From assembly GCA_030524585.1 (NCBI GenBank), contig JAUNGJ010000004.1, positions 1 to 64,000 of the forward strand: a DNA stretch of 64,000 nucleotides. The letters run 5' to 3'. The notes below the pieces were generated by a model that was not told the DNA's origin, made no database searches, and saw only the letters and a list, made by a program, of their open reading frames with translations. The position numbers were made by a program, and so were the translations under genes. Source of the stretch: Eubacteriales bacterium. Its GTDB lineage: Bacteria; Bacillota; Clostridia; Lachnospirales; Lachnospiraceae. Each line of letters opens with the position of its first letter. The first letter of the stretch is position 1. Shown piece after piece: positions 51,646-59,645 of this stretch.

Positions 51646-53643
51646 ATGAGAATTGCCTTTGCTGGTAATCCGAACAGCGGTAAGACTACCATGTATAATG
51701 CACTTACCGGCAGAAATGAAAGAGTCGGTAACTGGGCTGGTGTTACCGTCGAAAAAAAGGAAAGTCCCATTAAGAAAAATTATTATGAAGGCAGTGAGGA
51801 TCTGATTGCAGTTGACCTTCCTGGTGCCTATTCGATGTCTCCTTTCACATCTGAAGAGAGTATCACCAGTGGTTACGTTAAAAATGAGCACCCAGACGCA
51901 ATTATCAATATCGTGGATGCAACAAACTTAAGCCGAAGCCTGTTCTTCACCACACAGCTTTTGGAACTTGGAGTTCCTGTAGTTGTAGCTCTGAATAAGA
52001 GCGATATCAACGAGAAGAAGGGAACCAAGATCAATGTAGAAAAGCTGTCAGCTAAGCTTGGCTGCCCTGTTATAAAAACTGTTTCTACTTCTGCAACGGG
52101 TCTGTCTGATGTTGTAAAGGCCGCTGCAGGACTAAACGGAAAGAGCCAGAAGGCTCCATATGTGCAGACAGGTGTTGACTTGACAGATAAGACACAGGTT
52201 GAAAATGCCGACCGTAAACGTTTCGATTTCGTCAACAAAATCGTCGCCGAGGTTGAATCCCGTAAGGTTCTGACAAAAGAAAAGAACTCACAGGATAAGA
52301 TCGATGCAGTTTTAACCAACCCAATTGCTGGTCTGATCATTTTCGCTATTGTAATGTTCCTGGTATTCCAGATTTCTCAGGCGTGGGTAGGTCCATGGCT
52401 GGCAGATATTCTGGTAGGCTGGATCGAAGGCTTCCAGGAAATGGCGGGCGGATGGATGGAGAACGCTAACCCATTCCTGTCAGCGCTGATCGTTGACGGT
52501 ATCATCGGCGGTGTTGGAGCCGTTGTTGGTTTCCTGCCTCTGGTTATGGTAATGTATTTCCTGATTGCTCTGTTAGAGGATTGTGGTTACATGTCCCGTG
52601 CTACCGTTGTGCTGGATCCTATTTTCAAGAAAGTAGGTCTTTCCGGAAAATCTGTTATTCCGTTCATTATCGGTACCGGCTGCGGTATTCCTGCTATTAT
52701 GGCTTGCCGTACTATCCGTAACGAGCGTGAGCGCAGAGCTACCGCTATGCTGGCAACATTCATGCCTTGCGGCGCTAAGCTTCCGGTTATCGCACTGTTC
52801 TCAGGCGCTTTCTTCGGAGATGCTTCCTGGGTTGGAACTCTGATGTATTTCGTAGGTATTTTCCTGATTCTGGTTTGTGCGCTGCTGGTTAATAAGATCG
52901 CAGGCTACAAGGTAAGAAAATCCTTCTTCATCATTGAGCTTCCTGAATATAAGATTCCAAGCCTGAAACGCGCTGCTCTTTCCATGTGCAATCGTGGTTG
53001 GGCTTACATCGTAAAGGCCGGTACAATTATTCTGGTTTGTAACACAGTTGTTCAGATTATGCAGAGCTTCAACTGGAGCTTCCAGCTTGTTGAAGAGGGT
53101 GCTGAAAGTACATCTATCCTGGCATCCATTGCAAACCCAGTTGCTTACCTGCTGATTCCAATCGTTGGTTTCCACGCTTGGCAGCTGGCAGCAGCAGCCG
53201 TTACCGGTTTCATTGCAAAAGAGAACGTAGTTGGTACGCTGGCTGTATGCTACGCTGTTACCTCTTTCATTGATACCGAAGAGCTTGAGCTGGTAGGCGG
53301 CGCTGGTGAAGTAGCTACTATCTTTGCTTTGACAAAGGTTGCTGCTTTGGCTTATCTGATGTTTAACCTGTTTACACCTCCGTGTTTCGCAGCTATCGGT
53401 GCTATGAACTCTGAAATGAAGAGCGGAAAATGGCTGGCTGGCGGTATCTGCTTACAGCTTGCTGTTGGCTACACCGTAGGATTCCTTGTATACCAGATTG
53501 GTACATTGGTTACTACAGGCTCTCTGGGCGCTGGTTTCGTACCTGGATTGATTGCTGTCATCGTATTTGCCGCTGTCGTTGTTTATCTGGTTAAGAGAAC
53601 AAACAGTCACCTGGCTGCTGAATATGCTTTGAGCAATAGTTAG
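51646..53643 (+). CDS. feoB: Ferrous iron transport protein B
   Basis: A 665-residue FeoB. G-domain: AGNPNSGKTTMYNAL (G1, residues 6-20), VDLPGAYSMSPF (G3), ALNKSDINEKKG (G4). Then eight or more helices with the two gate motifs: IIGTGCGIPAIMACRT and PCGAKLPVIALF in the first, FIAKENVVGTLAVCY and TPPCFAAIGAM in the second. It imports Fe(II). AGGAGG precedes the ATG by eight bases. Confidence 0.97.
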   Translation: MRIAFAGNPNSGKTTMYNALTGRNERVGNWAGVTVEKKESPIKKNYYEGSEDLIAVDLPGAYSMSPFTSEESITSGYVKNEHPDAIINIVDATNLSRSLFFTTQLLELGVPVVVALNKSDINEKKGTKINVEKLSAKLGCPVIKTVSTSATGLSDVVKAAAGLNGKSQKAPYVQTGVDLTDKTQVENADRKRFDFVNKIVAEVESRKVLTKEKNSQDKIDAVLTNPIAGLIIFAIVMFLVFQISQAWVGPWLADILVGWIEGFQEMAGGWMENANPFLSALIVDGIIGGVGAVVGFLPLVMVMYFLIALLEDCGYMSRATVVLDPIFKKVGLSGKSVIPFIIGTGCGIPAIMACRTIRNERERRATAMLATFMPCGAKLPVIALFSGAFFGDASWVGTLMYFVGIFLILVCALLVNKIAGYKVRKSFFIIELPEYKIPSLKRAALSMCNRGWAYIVKAGTIILVCNTVVQIMQSFNWSFQLVEEGAESTSILASIANPVAYLLIPIVGFHAWQLAAAAVTGFIAKENVVGTLAVCYAVTSFIDTEELELVGGAGEVATIFALTKVAALAYLMFNLFTPPCFAAIGAMNSEMKSGKWLAGGICLQLAVGYTVGFLVYQIGTLVTTGSLGAGFVPGLIAVIVFAAVVVYLVKRTNSHLAAEYALSNS

Positions 53644-53667
53644 GATACATATTAAGGAGTGATCAGT

Positions 53668-53877
53668 ATGATCGATTTTGTTATTGTTTTAATTCTTGTG
53701 GTTGTCGTAGGTTCTGCCCTGGCATATATCGTCAGGGAAAAGAAAAAAGGCAATTGTGTCGGCTGCCCGGATGGCTGCCAGGGATGTCACGGGTGCCATA
53801 CAAATGATATGACTTCTACATGCGGATGTAATAGCAAGGCAAACACCGCTTGCGGTGGTCATACGAATACAAAATAA
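53668..53877 (+). CDS. FeoB-associated Cys-rich membrane protein
   Basis: A 69-residue protein: one N-terminal helix (IDFVIVLILVVVVGSALAYIV), a basic turn, then a tail with nine cysteines and three histidines (NCVGCPDGCQGCHGC; TCGCNSKANTACGGH). This small family regularly follows feoB and probably passes or senses Fe(II) at the inner face. AAGGAG lies eight bases before the ATG at 53668; a GTG at 53659 is too close to the site. A strong terminator follows. Confidence 0.87.
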   Translation: MIDFVIVLILVVVVGSALAYIVREKKKGNCVGCPDGCQGCHGCHTNDMTSTCGCNSKANTACGGHTNTK

Positions 53878-53882
53878 TAATT

Positions 53883-53915
53883 AAAAAAGACGTGGCACAG
53901 CGCCGCGTCTTTTTT
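53883..53915. terminator. Terminator of the feo operon, also usable from the minus strand
   Basis: AAAAAAGACGTGGC pairs with GCCGCGTCTTTTTT, one G-U pair, loop of five bases, with A and T runs on both sides. It ends feo on the plus strand and the HMA gene on the minus strand. Confidence 0.92.
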
Positions 53916-53936
53916 AATTATCACTTACTCTGTTAC

Positions 53937-54290
53937 TTATGCTTTTCTCTCTCTCACCTGATATCCTGCTTTTTCAATGGCATTTTTTATTCGCTCATCA
54001 TCAATTGGGTGATCCATGGAAACCTCTACCAGCCCTTTCTTCAGCTTTACAACAGCAGATGCTCCTTCCATCGAATTCACCGCTTCCATCACTCTGTTGA
54101 CACAGTGCTGACAGCTCATTCCCTCTACCACAAATATCTTCTTATCTGCCACCTTATTCAGCTTCTTTTTACGTGCCTTATAAGTCCCTCCCCCACAGCA
54201 GCTTCCTTCTCCGCGAAAATGTTTTACGCTTGAACGTATGGCAAAAAAAAGTATAGCAATCAGAACTACTGCAATTATAAAATTACTCAT
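53937..54290 (-). CDS. Membrane-tethered heavy-metal-associated (HMA) domain protein
   Basis: A 117-residue protein. An N-terminal helix (FIIAVVLIAILFFAIRSSV) is followed by a glycine-cysteine patch (GSCCGGGTYKARKKK) and an HMA domain with the metal motif VEGMSCQHCVNRVMEAV. HMA domains usually bind Cu(I) or Zn(II); the patch adds two further cysteines. AAGGAG precedes the ATG by seven bases. It sits between the feo operon and a DtxR-type repressor, sharing a promoter region with the latter, so a link to iron handling is possible, copper or zinc remaining the default for the fold. Confidence 0.88.
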   Translation of the reverse strand: MSNFIIAVVLIAILFFAIRSSVKHFRGEGSCCGGGTYKARKKKLNKVADKKIFVVEGMSCQHCVNRVMEAVNSMEGASAVVKLKKGLVEVSMDHPIDDERIKNAIEKAGYQVRERKA

Positions 54291-54347
54291 CTCAAATCTC
54301 CTTTCATGAGGTTTGTTGCCTCTAACTCATTATAGCACTCGTTCGCC

Positions 54348-54369
54348 GAAAGTCAATTAGTTGACTTTC
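54348..54369. promoter_or_regulatory. Operator candidate between the HMA and DtxR-type genes
   Basis: GAAAGTCAA-TTAG-TTGACTTTC is a perfect nine-base inverted repeat. On the minus strand its TTGACT is the -35 box of a promoter with TATAAT 16 bases on, serving the HMA gene. On the plus strand TTGCCC and TATATT (17-base spacer) follow it, serving the repressor gene. This suggests joint autoregulation by the DtxR-type protein. Confidence 0.65.
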
Positions 54370-54448
54370 TTTATTGCCCTTCCCGCCCAAATATGCTATA
54401 TTTAAAATAATATTGAATGAATAAATGAAACGAACAAGAGGTATAAAT

Positions 54449-54811
54449 ATGACGACAAACGAATCTGCCGAGAACTATCTTGAAACCATATTAATCCTGA
54501 GTCAGAACCGTCCGGTTGTACGGGCTGTCGATATTGCCGCCGAGCTTAATTTTAAGAAATCAAGTGTCAGCGTCGCAATGAAAAAGCTTCGACAGAGTGA
54601 ACACATTGTTGTGTCGCCGGAAGGTTTTATTACACTCACAGAATCCGGCCTTGAAATTGCGGAACGCATTTACGAACGGCATCGTGTTATTTCAGACTGG
54701 CTTACCAGCCTTGGTGTTGATCCCGGGGTTGCTGTCACAGATGCCTGTCGCATTGAACACGTCATCAGTGCAGAAAGCTTCACAGCAATGAAAAAGCATA
54801 TCGAAGGATAA
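54449..54811 (+). CDS. DtxR/MntR-family metal-dependent repressor
   Basis: A 120-residue repressor: ESAENYLETILILSQNRPV, HTH AVDIAAELNFKKSSVSVAM with KKLRQSEHIV, then the metal/dimer domain YERHRVISDWLTSLGVD and DACRIEHVISAESF. The cysteine in DACRIEH matches the iron-type DtxR pattern (ACRWEH), whereas MntR has glutamate there, so Fe(II) is favoured as co-repressor. It lacks the C-terminal SH3 domain, as MntR does, and is slightly shorter (MntR about 140). AGAGG eight bases before the ATG at 54449 fixes the start; an in-frame ATG at 54425 is not supported. Confidence 0.87.
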   Translation: MTTNESAENYLETILILSQNRPVVRAVDIAAELNFKKSSVSVAMKKLRQSEHIVVSPEGFITLTESGLEIAERIYERHRVISDWLTSLGVDPGVAVTDACRIEHVISAESFTAMKKHIEG

Positions 54812-54938
54812 ACAAAGAAGGCGTATCACAAATTACCGATGCCGCCTTATCCCTTATAATCTCCCTGCCCATTTCTCTGGCCGGTCAAAGCCGCCAATTT
54901 AAAGCTATGAGCAGGGAAATTACGTAATGAGTCACGCG

Positions 54939-55154
54939 TCAGCCCCTGACAAAATTTCGTCTGTATTCTGCATTTATCTCGGAAATCTCCTTTTCACCAT
55001 CAATATATGGCCGGTATATATTGTCCACAATCCCGCCTCCCAGATTATCACAGCCGTTACAAAATTCACATTCCGTTCCGCATACATTCAGAGATTGCTG
55101 AACGATCCTGATTCTCTCTTCCTTTGTGGTATCTTTTATCAAAATGGATTTCAT
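54939..55154 (-). CDS. Small cysteine-rich conserved protein, function unknown
   Basis: A 71-residue protein starting MKSILIKDTTKEERIRIVQQ, with a cluster CGTECEFCNGCDNLGGG (C-x3/4-C-x2-C-x2-C) at about residues 25-35, then IYRPYIDGEKEISEIN. The four cysteines could hold a zinc or an iron-sulfur cluster. AAGGAGG seven bases before the ATG at 55154 sets the start. It follows the aminotransferase after 13 bases and is probably cotranscribed. I recognise this as a type of small protein seen in Clostridia but no function. Confidence 0.75.
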   Translation of the reverse strand: MKSILIKDTTKEERIRIVQQSLNVCGTECEFCNGCDNLGGGIVDNIYRPYIDGEKEISEINAEYRRNFVRG

Positions 55155-55167
55155 ACTGATGCCTCCT

Positions 55168-56331
55168 TTATTTCTTAATTTGTTGTATATCTCCCAGGCG
55201 TTCAAGAGCCTTGTTCAGTGTATCGTCTTGTTTTGCAAAATGGAAGCGAATAAGATGATTCACATTTTCACGGAAAAAGCTGGAACCCGGAACAGCCCCT
55301 ACTCCTACTTTTTTCGCTAGGTCTATACAGAATTCTTCGTCGCTTTTGTAGCCAAATTCACTAATATCTACCAGAACATAATAAGCTCCCTGCGGCTCTG
55401 TAAAATTAAGCCCGATATCCTTTAAACCATGAATGAACAGGTTTTTCATATGGGTATAATGGTTCTGCAGCTCTTTATAATAATCATCGCCAAATTCCAG
55501 CGCGGTGACTGCTGCCTCCATAAGTGGTGCTGCTGCCCCTACCGTCAGGAAATCATGTACTTTCTTTACTCTGTCTGCAATCTCCGGTGGAGCCATAACA
55601 TATCCCAGTCTCCATCCGGTAATGGAATATGTCTTGGAAAGTGAATTGCAGATGATCGTTCTCTCACGCATTCCCGGAAGCGCCGCCATATACACATGTC
55701 TATTTGGCTCATAGATGATATGCTCATATACTTCATCTGTAATCACATAGATATCATATTTTTCCGCAAGATCCGCAATCACCAGAAGCTCCTCTTTTGT
55801 GAATACTTTTCCACACGGATTAGACGGATTGCAGAGAATCAGTGCTTTTACACCTTTCTGGCTGACTGCTTTCTCCAGTTCCCCTGCATCAAAATCAAAT
55901 ACCGGAGGTCTCAGTGGAACATAGACCGGTCTGGCTCCGCTGAGAATAGCATCCGCTCCATAATTTTCATAAAACGGAGAAAAAATCACAACTTTATCAC
56001 CGGGATTACACACAGACATCATTGCCGCCATCATCGCCTCTGTACTTCCGCAGGTTACTACAATCTCAGACTCCGGATCCACATCCATTCCCGAAAAATG
56101 CTTCTGTTTTTTCGCCAGAGCTTCCCGGAAGTTCTGCGCGCCCCACGTCAGCGCATACTGATGCGGCCCTGTCTTTGCCACCTCCGCCAGCCTGTCTGTA
56201 AGCTCGCGGGGTGGAGCAAAATCAGGAAACCCCTGCGACAGATTCACTGCACCATATTGATTGGATATTCTGGTCATTCTCCGGATAACTGAATCCGTAA
56301 AATCCGAAGTTCTGGTACTTAATACTTTCAT
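55168..56331 (-). CDS. PLP aminotransferase class I/II (kynurenine/methionine aminotransferase-like)
   Basis: A 387-residue fold-type I aminotransferase. NLSQGFPDFAPPRELTD, TCGSTEAMMAAMMSV, FYENYGADAILSGA, CNPSNPCGKVFTKEEL, TDEVYEHIIYE and the PLP lysine in SLSKTYSITGWRLGYV. The GFPDF and SKTYSITGWR forms fit the YbdL/kynurenine aminotransferase group, which takes aromatic amino acids and methionine. A small Cys-rich protein is encoded directly after it. Confidence 0.9.
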   Translation of the reverse strand: MKVLSTRTSDFTDSVIRRMTRISNQYGAVNLSQGFPDFAPPRELTDRLAEVAKTGPHQYALTWGAQNFREALAKKQKHFSGMDVDPESEIVVTCGSTEAMMAAMMSVCNPGDKVVIFSPFYENYGADAILSGARPVYVPLRPPVFDFDAGELEKAVSQKGVKALILCNPSNPCGKVFTKEELLVIADLAEKYDIYVITDEVYEHIIYEPNRHVYMAALPGMRERTIICNSLSKTYSITGWRLGYVMAPPEIADRVKKVHDFLTVGAAAPLMEAAVTALEFGDDYYKELQNHYTHMKNLFIHGLKDIGLNFTEPQGAYYVLVDISEFGYKSDEEFCIDLAKKVGVGAVPGSSFFRENVNHLIRFHFAKQDDTLNKALERLGDIQQIKK

Positions 56332-56577
56332 CTATAATATACCCCCTAAAAATAACCGTCTTTCTAATTCTTCTTCCGCTTTCATATTTTCATTGTACCC
56401 ACATTTTCAAATCATATCAAGTCATTTTCCACTATTCATATCAAATTGATATGCATACCATCCATTAAACCCTTTTCGCCCGTGACCGGTTTTTCATATA
56501 AAGAAAAAGCAAGCAGCCAAAATATGCAGATCTAGGTAAAAAATAAGGGGGTGTCGGGAAATAGACAGCTCTAAACA

Positions 56578-56613
56578 GTGGAGGCAGTGACTTGTACGAG
56601 TCACTGCCTCCAC
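56578..56613. repeat. Perfect 15-bp inverted repeat within the relic
   Basis: GTGGAGGCAGTGACT (56578-56592) and AGTCACTGCCTCCAC (56599-56613) with the loop TGTACG, followed by a run of T on the plus strand. It resembles a terminator inside the left end of an insertion sequence. Confidence 0.9.
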
Positions 56614-56825
56614 TAAATTTTTTCGAAAAAAGAAAAAGATGGCTAACGACAACCATCTTTCTCTCCGTTCCATGTTATAATGGAACTATGCTAAAACAAG
56701 ATTATTATAGCGACTTTTTTGAATTTTCTTCATCATGAGATAGAGAAATTTAAAGGAAAAAAGAAGCAGCCTCTAAATCGGGAACCAAGGGGATTTTGCG
56801 CCTTAAAGTAAACATCATTCAAGAT

Positions 56826-56888
56826 AAAAAGAAAATCCTGTGATAATCCAAAGCTTAAAAAGCCTGAATTTCACAGGATTTTCTTTTT
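56826..56888. repeat. Perfect 18-bp inverted repeat within the relic
   Basis: AAAAAGAAAATCCTGTGA (56826-56843) and its exact complement TCACAGGATTTTCTTTTT (56871-56888) with a 27-base loop. The A and T runs at the outside make it a bidirectional terminator in form, as found near insertion-sequence ends. Confidence 0.9.
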
Positions 56889-56957
56889 TGGGGATGTCAC
56901 AGGCTAAAAATTGATATTAACCGACAACCCTTTTTTTCTGACAGTCTCTGGTTTCAA

Positions 56958-57437
56958 TTACCGTCCCAATACACCGTTCTCTTCCACATCCTTACTAAAA
57001 ACCTTATTCAGGCATTTTTGGATAGAAATGTATAATTGAATCTCCTCGTCGCTAAAGGCATCAAGACATTCATATGTACGCATCATACATTTCTTATCAA
57101 ACTCTTCGTGCGCGAAATAAATCTCTTTTCCTTCCTCTGTCAGATTCAAATAATACTCTCTGTTATTATTTTCATTTCTTTCCTGAACAATGAGATTTTT
57201 CTTCCGGAGCTTGCGTACCATCTGAGAACATGCACTTGTAGTTTTTCCCAACTGACTGGCTATTGCGGTAATCGTTGTGTTTGGGGAATTACCGACAGCC
57301 TGTAAAAAATGCATTTCTGACTGGTATAGCACTTCATTACCATATTGATGAGGCATAGAATCATACTTATAGCACAGCTCATATCCTTCATCAAACGCTT
57401 CTATCAATTCATTATATTGACCAATTCTTTTATCCAT
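56958..57437 (-). CDS. MarR-family transcriptional regulator
   Basis: A 159-residue MarR protein: LYQSEMHFLQAVGNSPNTT, HTH ITAIASQLGKTTSACSQMV and the wing NNREYYLNLTEEGKEIY. MarR proteins often sense phenolic or oxidised compounds. It has its own promoter and lies just beyond the 3' end of the flavoprotein/RidA operon, on the same strand, making it the likely regulator of that operon. GGAG precedes the ATG by six or seven bases. Confidence 0.88.
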   Translation of the reverse strand: MDKRIGQYNELIEAFDEGYELCYKYDSMPHQYGNEVLYQSEMHFLQAVGNSPNTTITAIASQLGKTTSACSQMVRKLRKKNLIVQERNENNNREYYLNLTEEGKEIYFAHEEFDKKCMMRTYECLDAFSDEEIQLYISIQKCLNKVFSKDVEENGVLGR

Positions 57438-57469
57438 AAAATTCTCCTCTGTTAGAATTCTGCCGGATA

Positions 57470-57520
57470 ATTATAACAAAAATGCATTTTTTTGTAAATC
57501 AGTTTAACAATATATTTGTT
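57470..57520 (-). promoter_or_regulatory. marR promoter with an upstream inverted repeat
   Basis: On the minus strand TTTACA (57493-57498) and TATAAT (57470-57475) with a 17-base spacer. Just upstream, AACAA-TATAT-TTGTT (57506-57520) is a perfect inverted repeat of the size of MarR sites, suggesting autoregulation. Confidence 0.55.
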
Positions 57521-57543
57521 TAATCGTTTTTCATTATGGAGTT

Positions 57544-57918
57544 TTATTTGGCCACAGCCTCGATCTCTACTCTCGCTCCTTTTGGCAGCTTTGCCACCTG
57601 AAAGGCCGCTCTTGCCGGATACGGTTCCTCAAAATATTCCGCATACACCCGATTCATCTCTGCAAAATCATTCATATCCTGTAGATATACGGTTGTTTTC
57701 AAAATCCGTTCCATTCCATATCCGGCTTCTTTTAAGATTGCCCGGATATTTTCCAGCGATTGTCTGGTCTGTGCCGCAATATCTCCGGATGGAAATTCTC
57801 CCGTTTTGCAATCAATCGGCAGCTGACCGGATACGAAGACGAAGCCTTCTGCCTGGGTTGCCTGGGAATAGGGTCCGATTGCCGCCGGGGCATTTTGTGA
57901 TTCTAATTTTCCTTTCAT
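57544..57918 (-). CDS. RidA-family enamine/imine deaminase
   Basis: A 124-residue RidA (YjgF/UK114). [25 protein letters not shown] at the N-terminus, and the active-site region [24 protein letters not shown] with the arginine (PAR) and the glutamate (IEA). RidA hydrolyses 2-aminoacrylate and other reactive enamines left by PLP beta-eliminating enzymes. Last gene of the operon that also encodes a C-S beta-lyase, a fitting partner. Confidence 0.95.
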   Translation of the reverse strand: MKGKLESQNAPAAIGPYSQATQAEGFVFVSGQLPIDCKTGEFPSGDIAAQTRQSLENIRAILKEAGYGMERILKTTVYLQDMNDFAEMNRVYAEYFEEPYPARAAFQVAKLPKGARVEIEAVAK

Positions 57919-57931
57919 TGTTTACCTCCCA

Positions 57932-58474
57932 TTATAACATCTTCAATACATCATCAATCTCCGGCATGTCCATAAGATCCTTCGCATAATGTGCATAGCT
58001 GATCTGCCCTTCCTCATCCACAATAAACATAGCCGGAAGCTGTTGCTCCTCGCCTTCGTAATCACCATGATAGAAGCCGGAATTCTCTGCCTGTGCTATC
58101 TTTTCCTCCAATTCGTCTTTTCTGCTGCCAAGAAGCTCCTCTACGGTAGATGCCGGTGCAATATTCAGCGCATCATAGAATTTCATATCAACGTCGCAGA
58201 TAATTTCAAACGGAAGCTGTTCCTCACCCAGCGATTCTCTGATATGCTCTCTGTCACTCTGCATAACAACAAATACCTGTGCATTCTTGTCCTCAAATTC
58301 CTTATATCGCTCCGCAATCATAGACACATCCAGACGGCAGATGGGGCATCCTATGTACCGAAGAACCCAGAAAACGGTCTTCCCTTTTAAGATGTCCCTG
58401 GTCTGTATATCTGACTGGTACGCCGTCTGAAATATCAAATTTGGGAATTTATCTCCTGCCTGATATCTTTTCAT
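57932..58474 (-). CDS. Thioredoxin-fold peroxiredoxin-like protein (AhpC/TSA superfamily)
   Basis: A 180-residue protein. GKTVFWVLRYIGCPICRLDVSMI gives a CPIC motif in the position where peroxiredoxins have their peroxidatic cysteine, and the C-terminal part has AMFIVDEEGQISYAHYAKD, as in redoxins. A resolving cysteine beyond CPIC is present at IICDVD. It could be a peroxidase or a disulfide reductase for thiols made in the same operon. It lies 13 bases ahead of ridA. Confidence 0.82.
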   Translation of the reverse strand: MKRYQAGDKFPNLIFQTAYQSDIQTRDILKGKTVFWVLRYIGCPICRLDVSMIAERYKEFEDKNAQVFVVMQSDREHIRESLGEEQLPFEIICDVDMKFYDALNIAPASTVEELLGSRKDELEEKIAQAENSGFYHGDYEGEEQQLPAMFIVDEEGQISYAHYAKDLMDMPEIDDVLKML

Positions 58475-58492
58475 CTGTAATCTCCTGTCTCT

Positions 58493-59611
58493 TTAAACTT
58501 CCTGTTCATCCGAAGCCGTTTCTGCCAGCAGCTTCCGCTCACGGAAGAACTTGGTAAATAATAAGCATACGATCAGAAGGATTCCTGCATAAGAACTTAA
58601 CAGATTTACAAACTTCATCAGAATACCGAAAGGCCCTAAATAGGTAAACACATATGCGCCTACCGTAATCAGTACACACAGCGGCTTATACCATTTGCTG
58701 GTCTCCGGACACACATTGATAACCACCTGCCATGCCATACCGGTAGCTGTGGTGTATACGGCAAGCTCCAGAATCAAAGCATACAGCTTACCGAACCAGC
58801 CGCCAAGGGACGTCCCCAGTGTAACAACCGGAACAGAACTTCCTACGATCGTGGATGCATTTAATACAAATGTAAAAATCAGCATGATTTTTACCAGGAA
58901 TAAGAAGCTTTCACCAGACACATTACCGACGACCGCTTCCTTTTTACTTGTTCCCTCACGGGCCGCAACTGTTGCAAGATAACCTGTCGTCAAAACGATA
59001 ATCTGGCCAAATTCCATAACTCCTGCCACAACCGGATTGCCCGTGATACGGATCGCCTCTGAGGACTCTCTCAGAAGATCACTGCCTCCGCTCAGACTGT
59101 CACTGTGGAAGATCAGACTATAAACACAGATGATCAGCATTACCACCATAATGATCGGAGCAATGTTTCCGATAATATCAATCAATCTCTTCGCTCCAAG
59201 GATAACGGTAGCTACAACAGCTATCAGCATGATAACCGTACCAACAGAAATGGGAAGGCCATAGCTTTCATTCAATGTGGTTGCAGCTCCGGAAAACATC
59301 GTACCGGTAAATAAGAACAGCATCAGGACGGTAAACCAACGGAACACCTTACCCAAAACAGGGCCACAGTAATGTGTAAACATACTGTCCATATCATGCA
59401 TGGCAAATTTCCCACAATCCTTGGTTACGGTATAAATAAGGGTTATCGTCAGAACACAGGATATTAACTGGCTTAAAATTCCCCATACTCCGAGAGAGCC
59501 GTGATATTGCAGCAATGCGATTCCGGTACCGAACGAAGCACCTACTCCATAAGCGATATAAGCCCCTGCAAGGACAAAAACTTCTCTAAATCTTACTTTA
59601 TTCTCATTCAT
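58493..59611 (-). CDS. YkvI-family membrane transporter
   Basis: A 372-residue membrane protein with about ten helices (VFVLAGAYIAYGVGASFGTG, VLMLFLFTGTMFSGAATTL, VGTVIMLIAVVATVILGAK, PIIMVVMLIICVYSLIF). The family is related to the APC/LeuT fold of amino acid transporters; B. subtilis YkvI is uncharacterised. AAGGAG lies five bases before the ATG at 59611; a frame to 59629 has no site. Within the operon it would import, or export, the amino-type substrate of the lyase. Confidence 0.82.
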   Translation of the reverse strand: MNENKVRFREVFVLAGAYIAYGVGASFGTGIALLQYHGSLGVWGILSQLISCVLTITLIYTVTKDCGKFAMHDMDSMFTHYCGPVLGKVFRWFTVLMLFLFTGTMFSGAATTLNESYGLPISVGTVIMLIAVVATVILGAKRLIDIIGNIAPIIMVVMLIICVYSLIFHSDSLSGGSDLLRESSEAIRITGNPVVAGVMEFGQIIVLTTGYLATVAAREGTSKKEAVVGNVSGESFLFLVKIMLIFTFVLNASTIVGSSVPVVTLGTSLGGWFGKLYALILELAVYTTATGMAWQVVINVCPETSKWYKPLCVLITVGAYVFTYLGPFGILMKFVNLLSSYAGILLIVCLLFTKFFRERKLLAETASDEQEV

Positions 59612-59645
59612 ATTATCTCCTTCTTCCATAAATATGGATCCTATC

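Larger units (their letters stand above)
56545..56932. mobile_element. MITE-like or gutted insertion-sequence relic
   Basis: Imperfect terminal inverted repeats flank about 390 non-coding bases: AAGGGGGTGTCGGG at the left (56545-56558) and CCGACAACCCTT at the right (56921-56932). A short frame starting at an ATG near 56688 (MLKQDYYSDFFEF) stops after 16 codons and looks like the start of a lost transposase. Two long hairpins lie inside. The whole 626-base gap between the aminotransferase and the MarR gene has no other gene. Target duplications are not clear. Confidence 0.45.

Noticed and set aside
54811..54938. Paired CCCTGC and GCAGGG segments 40 bases apart as a riboswitch.
   Set aside because: No known class fits and the element lies downstream of genes on both strands; at most a weak terminator.
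56465..56656. 63-codon minus-strand frame in the relic region as a gene.
   Set aside because: It crosses the 15-bp hairpin, has no ribosome site and resembles nothing.
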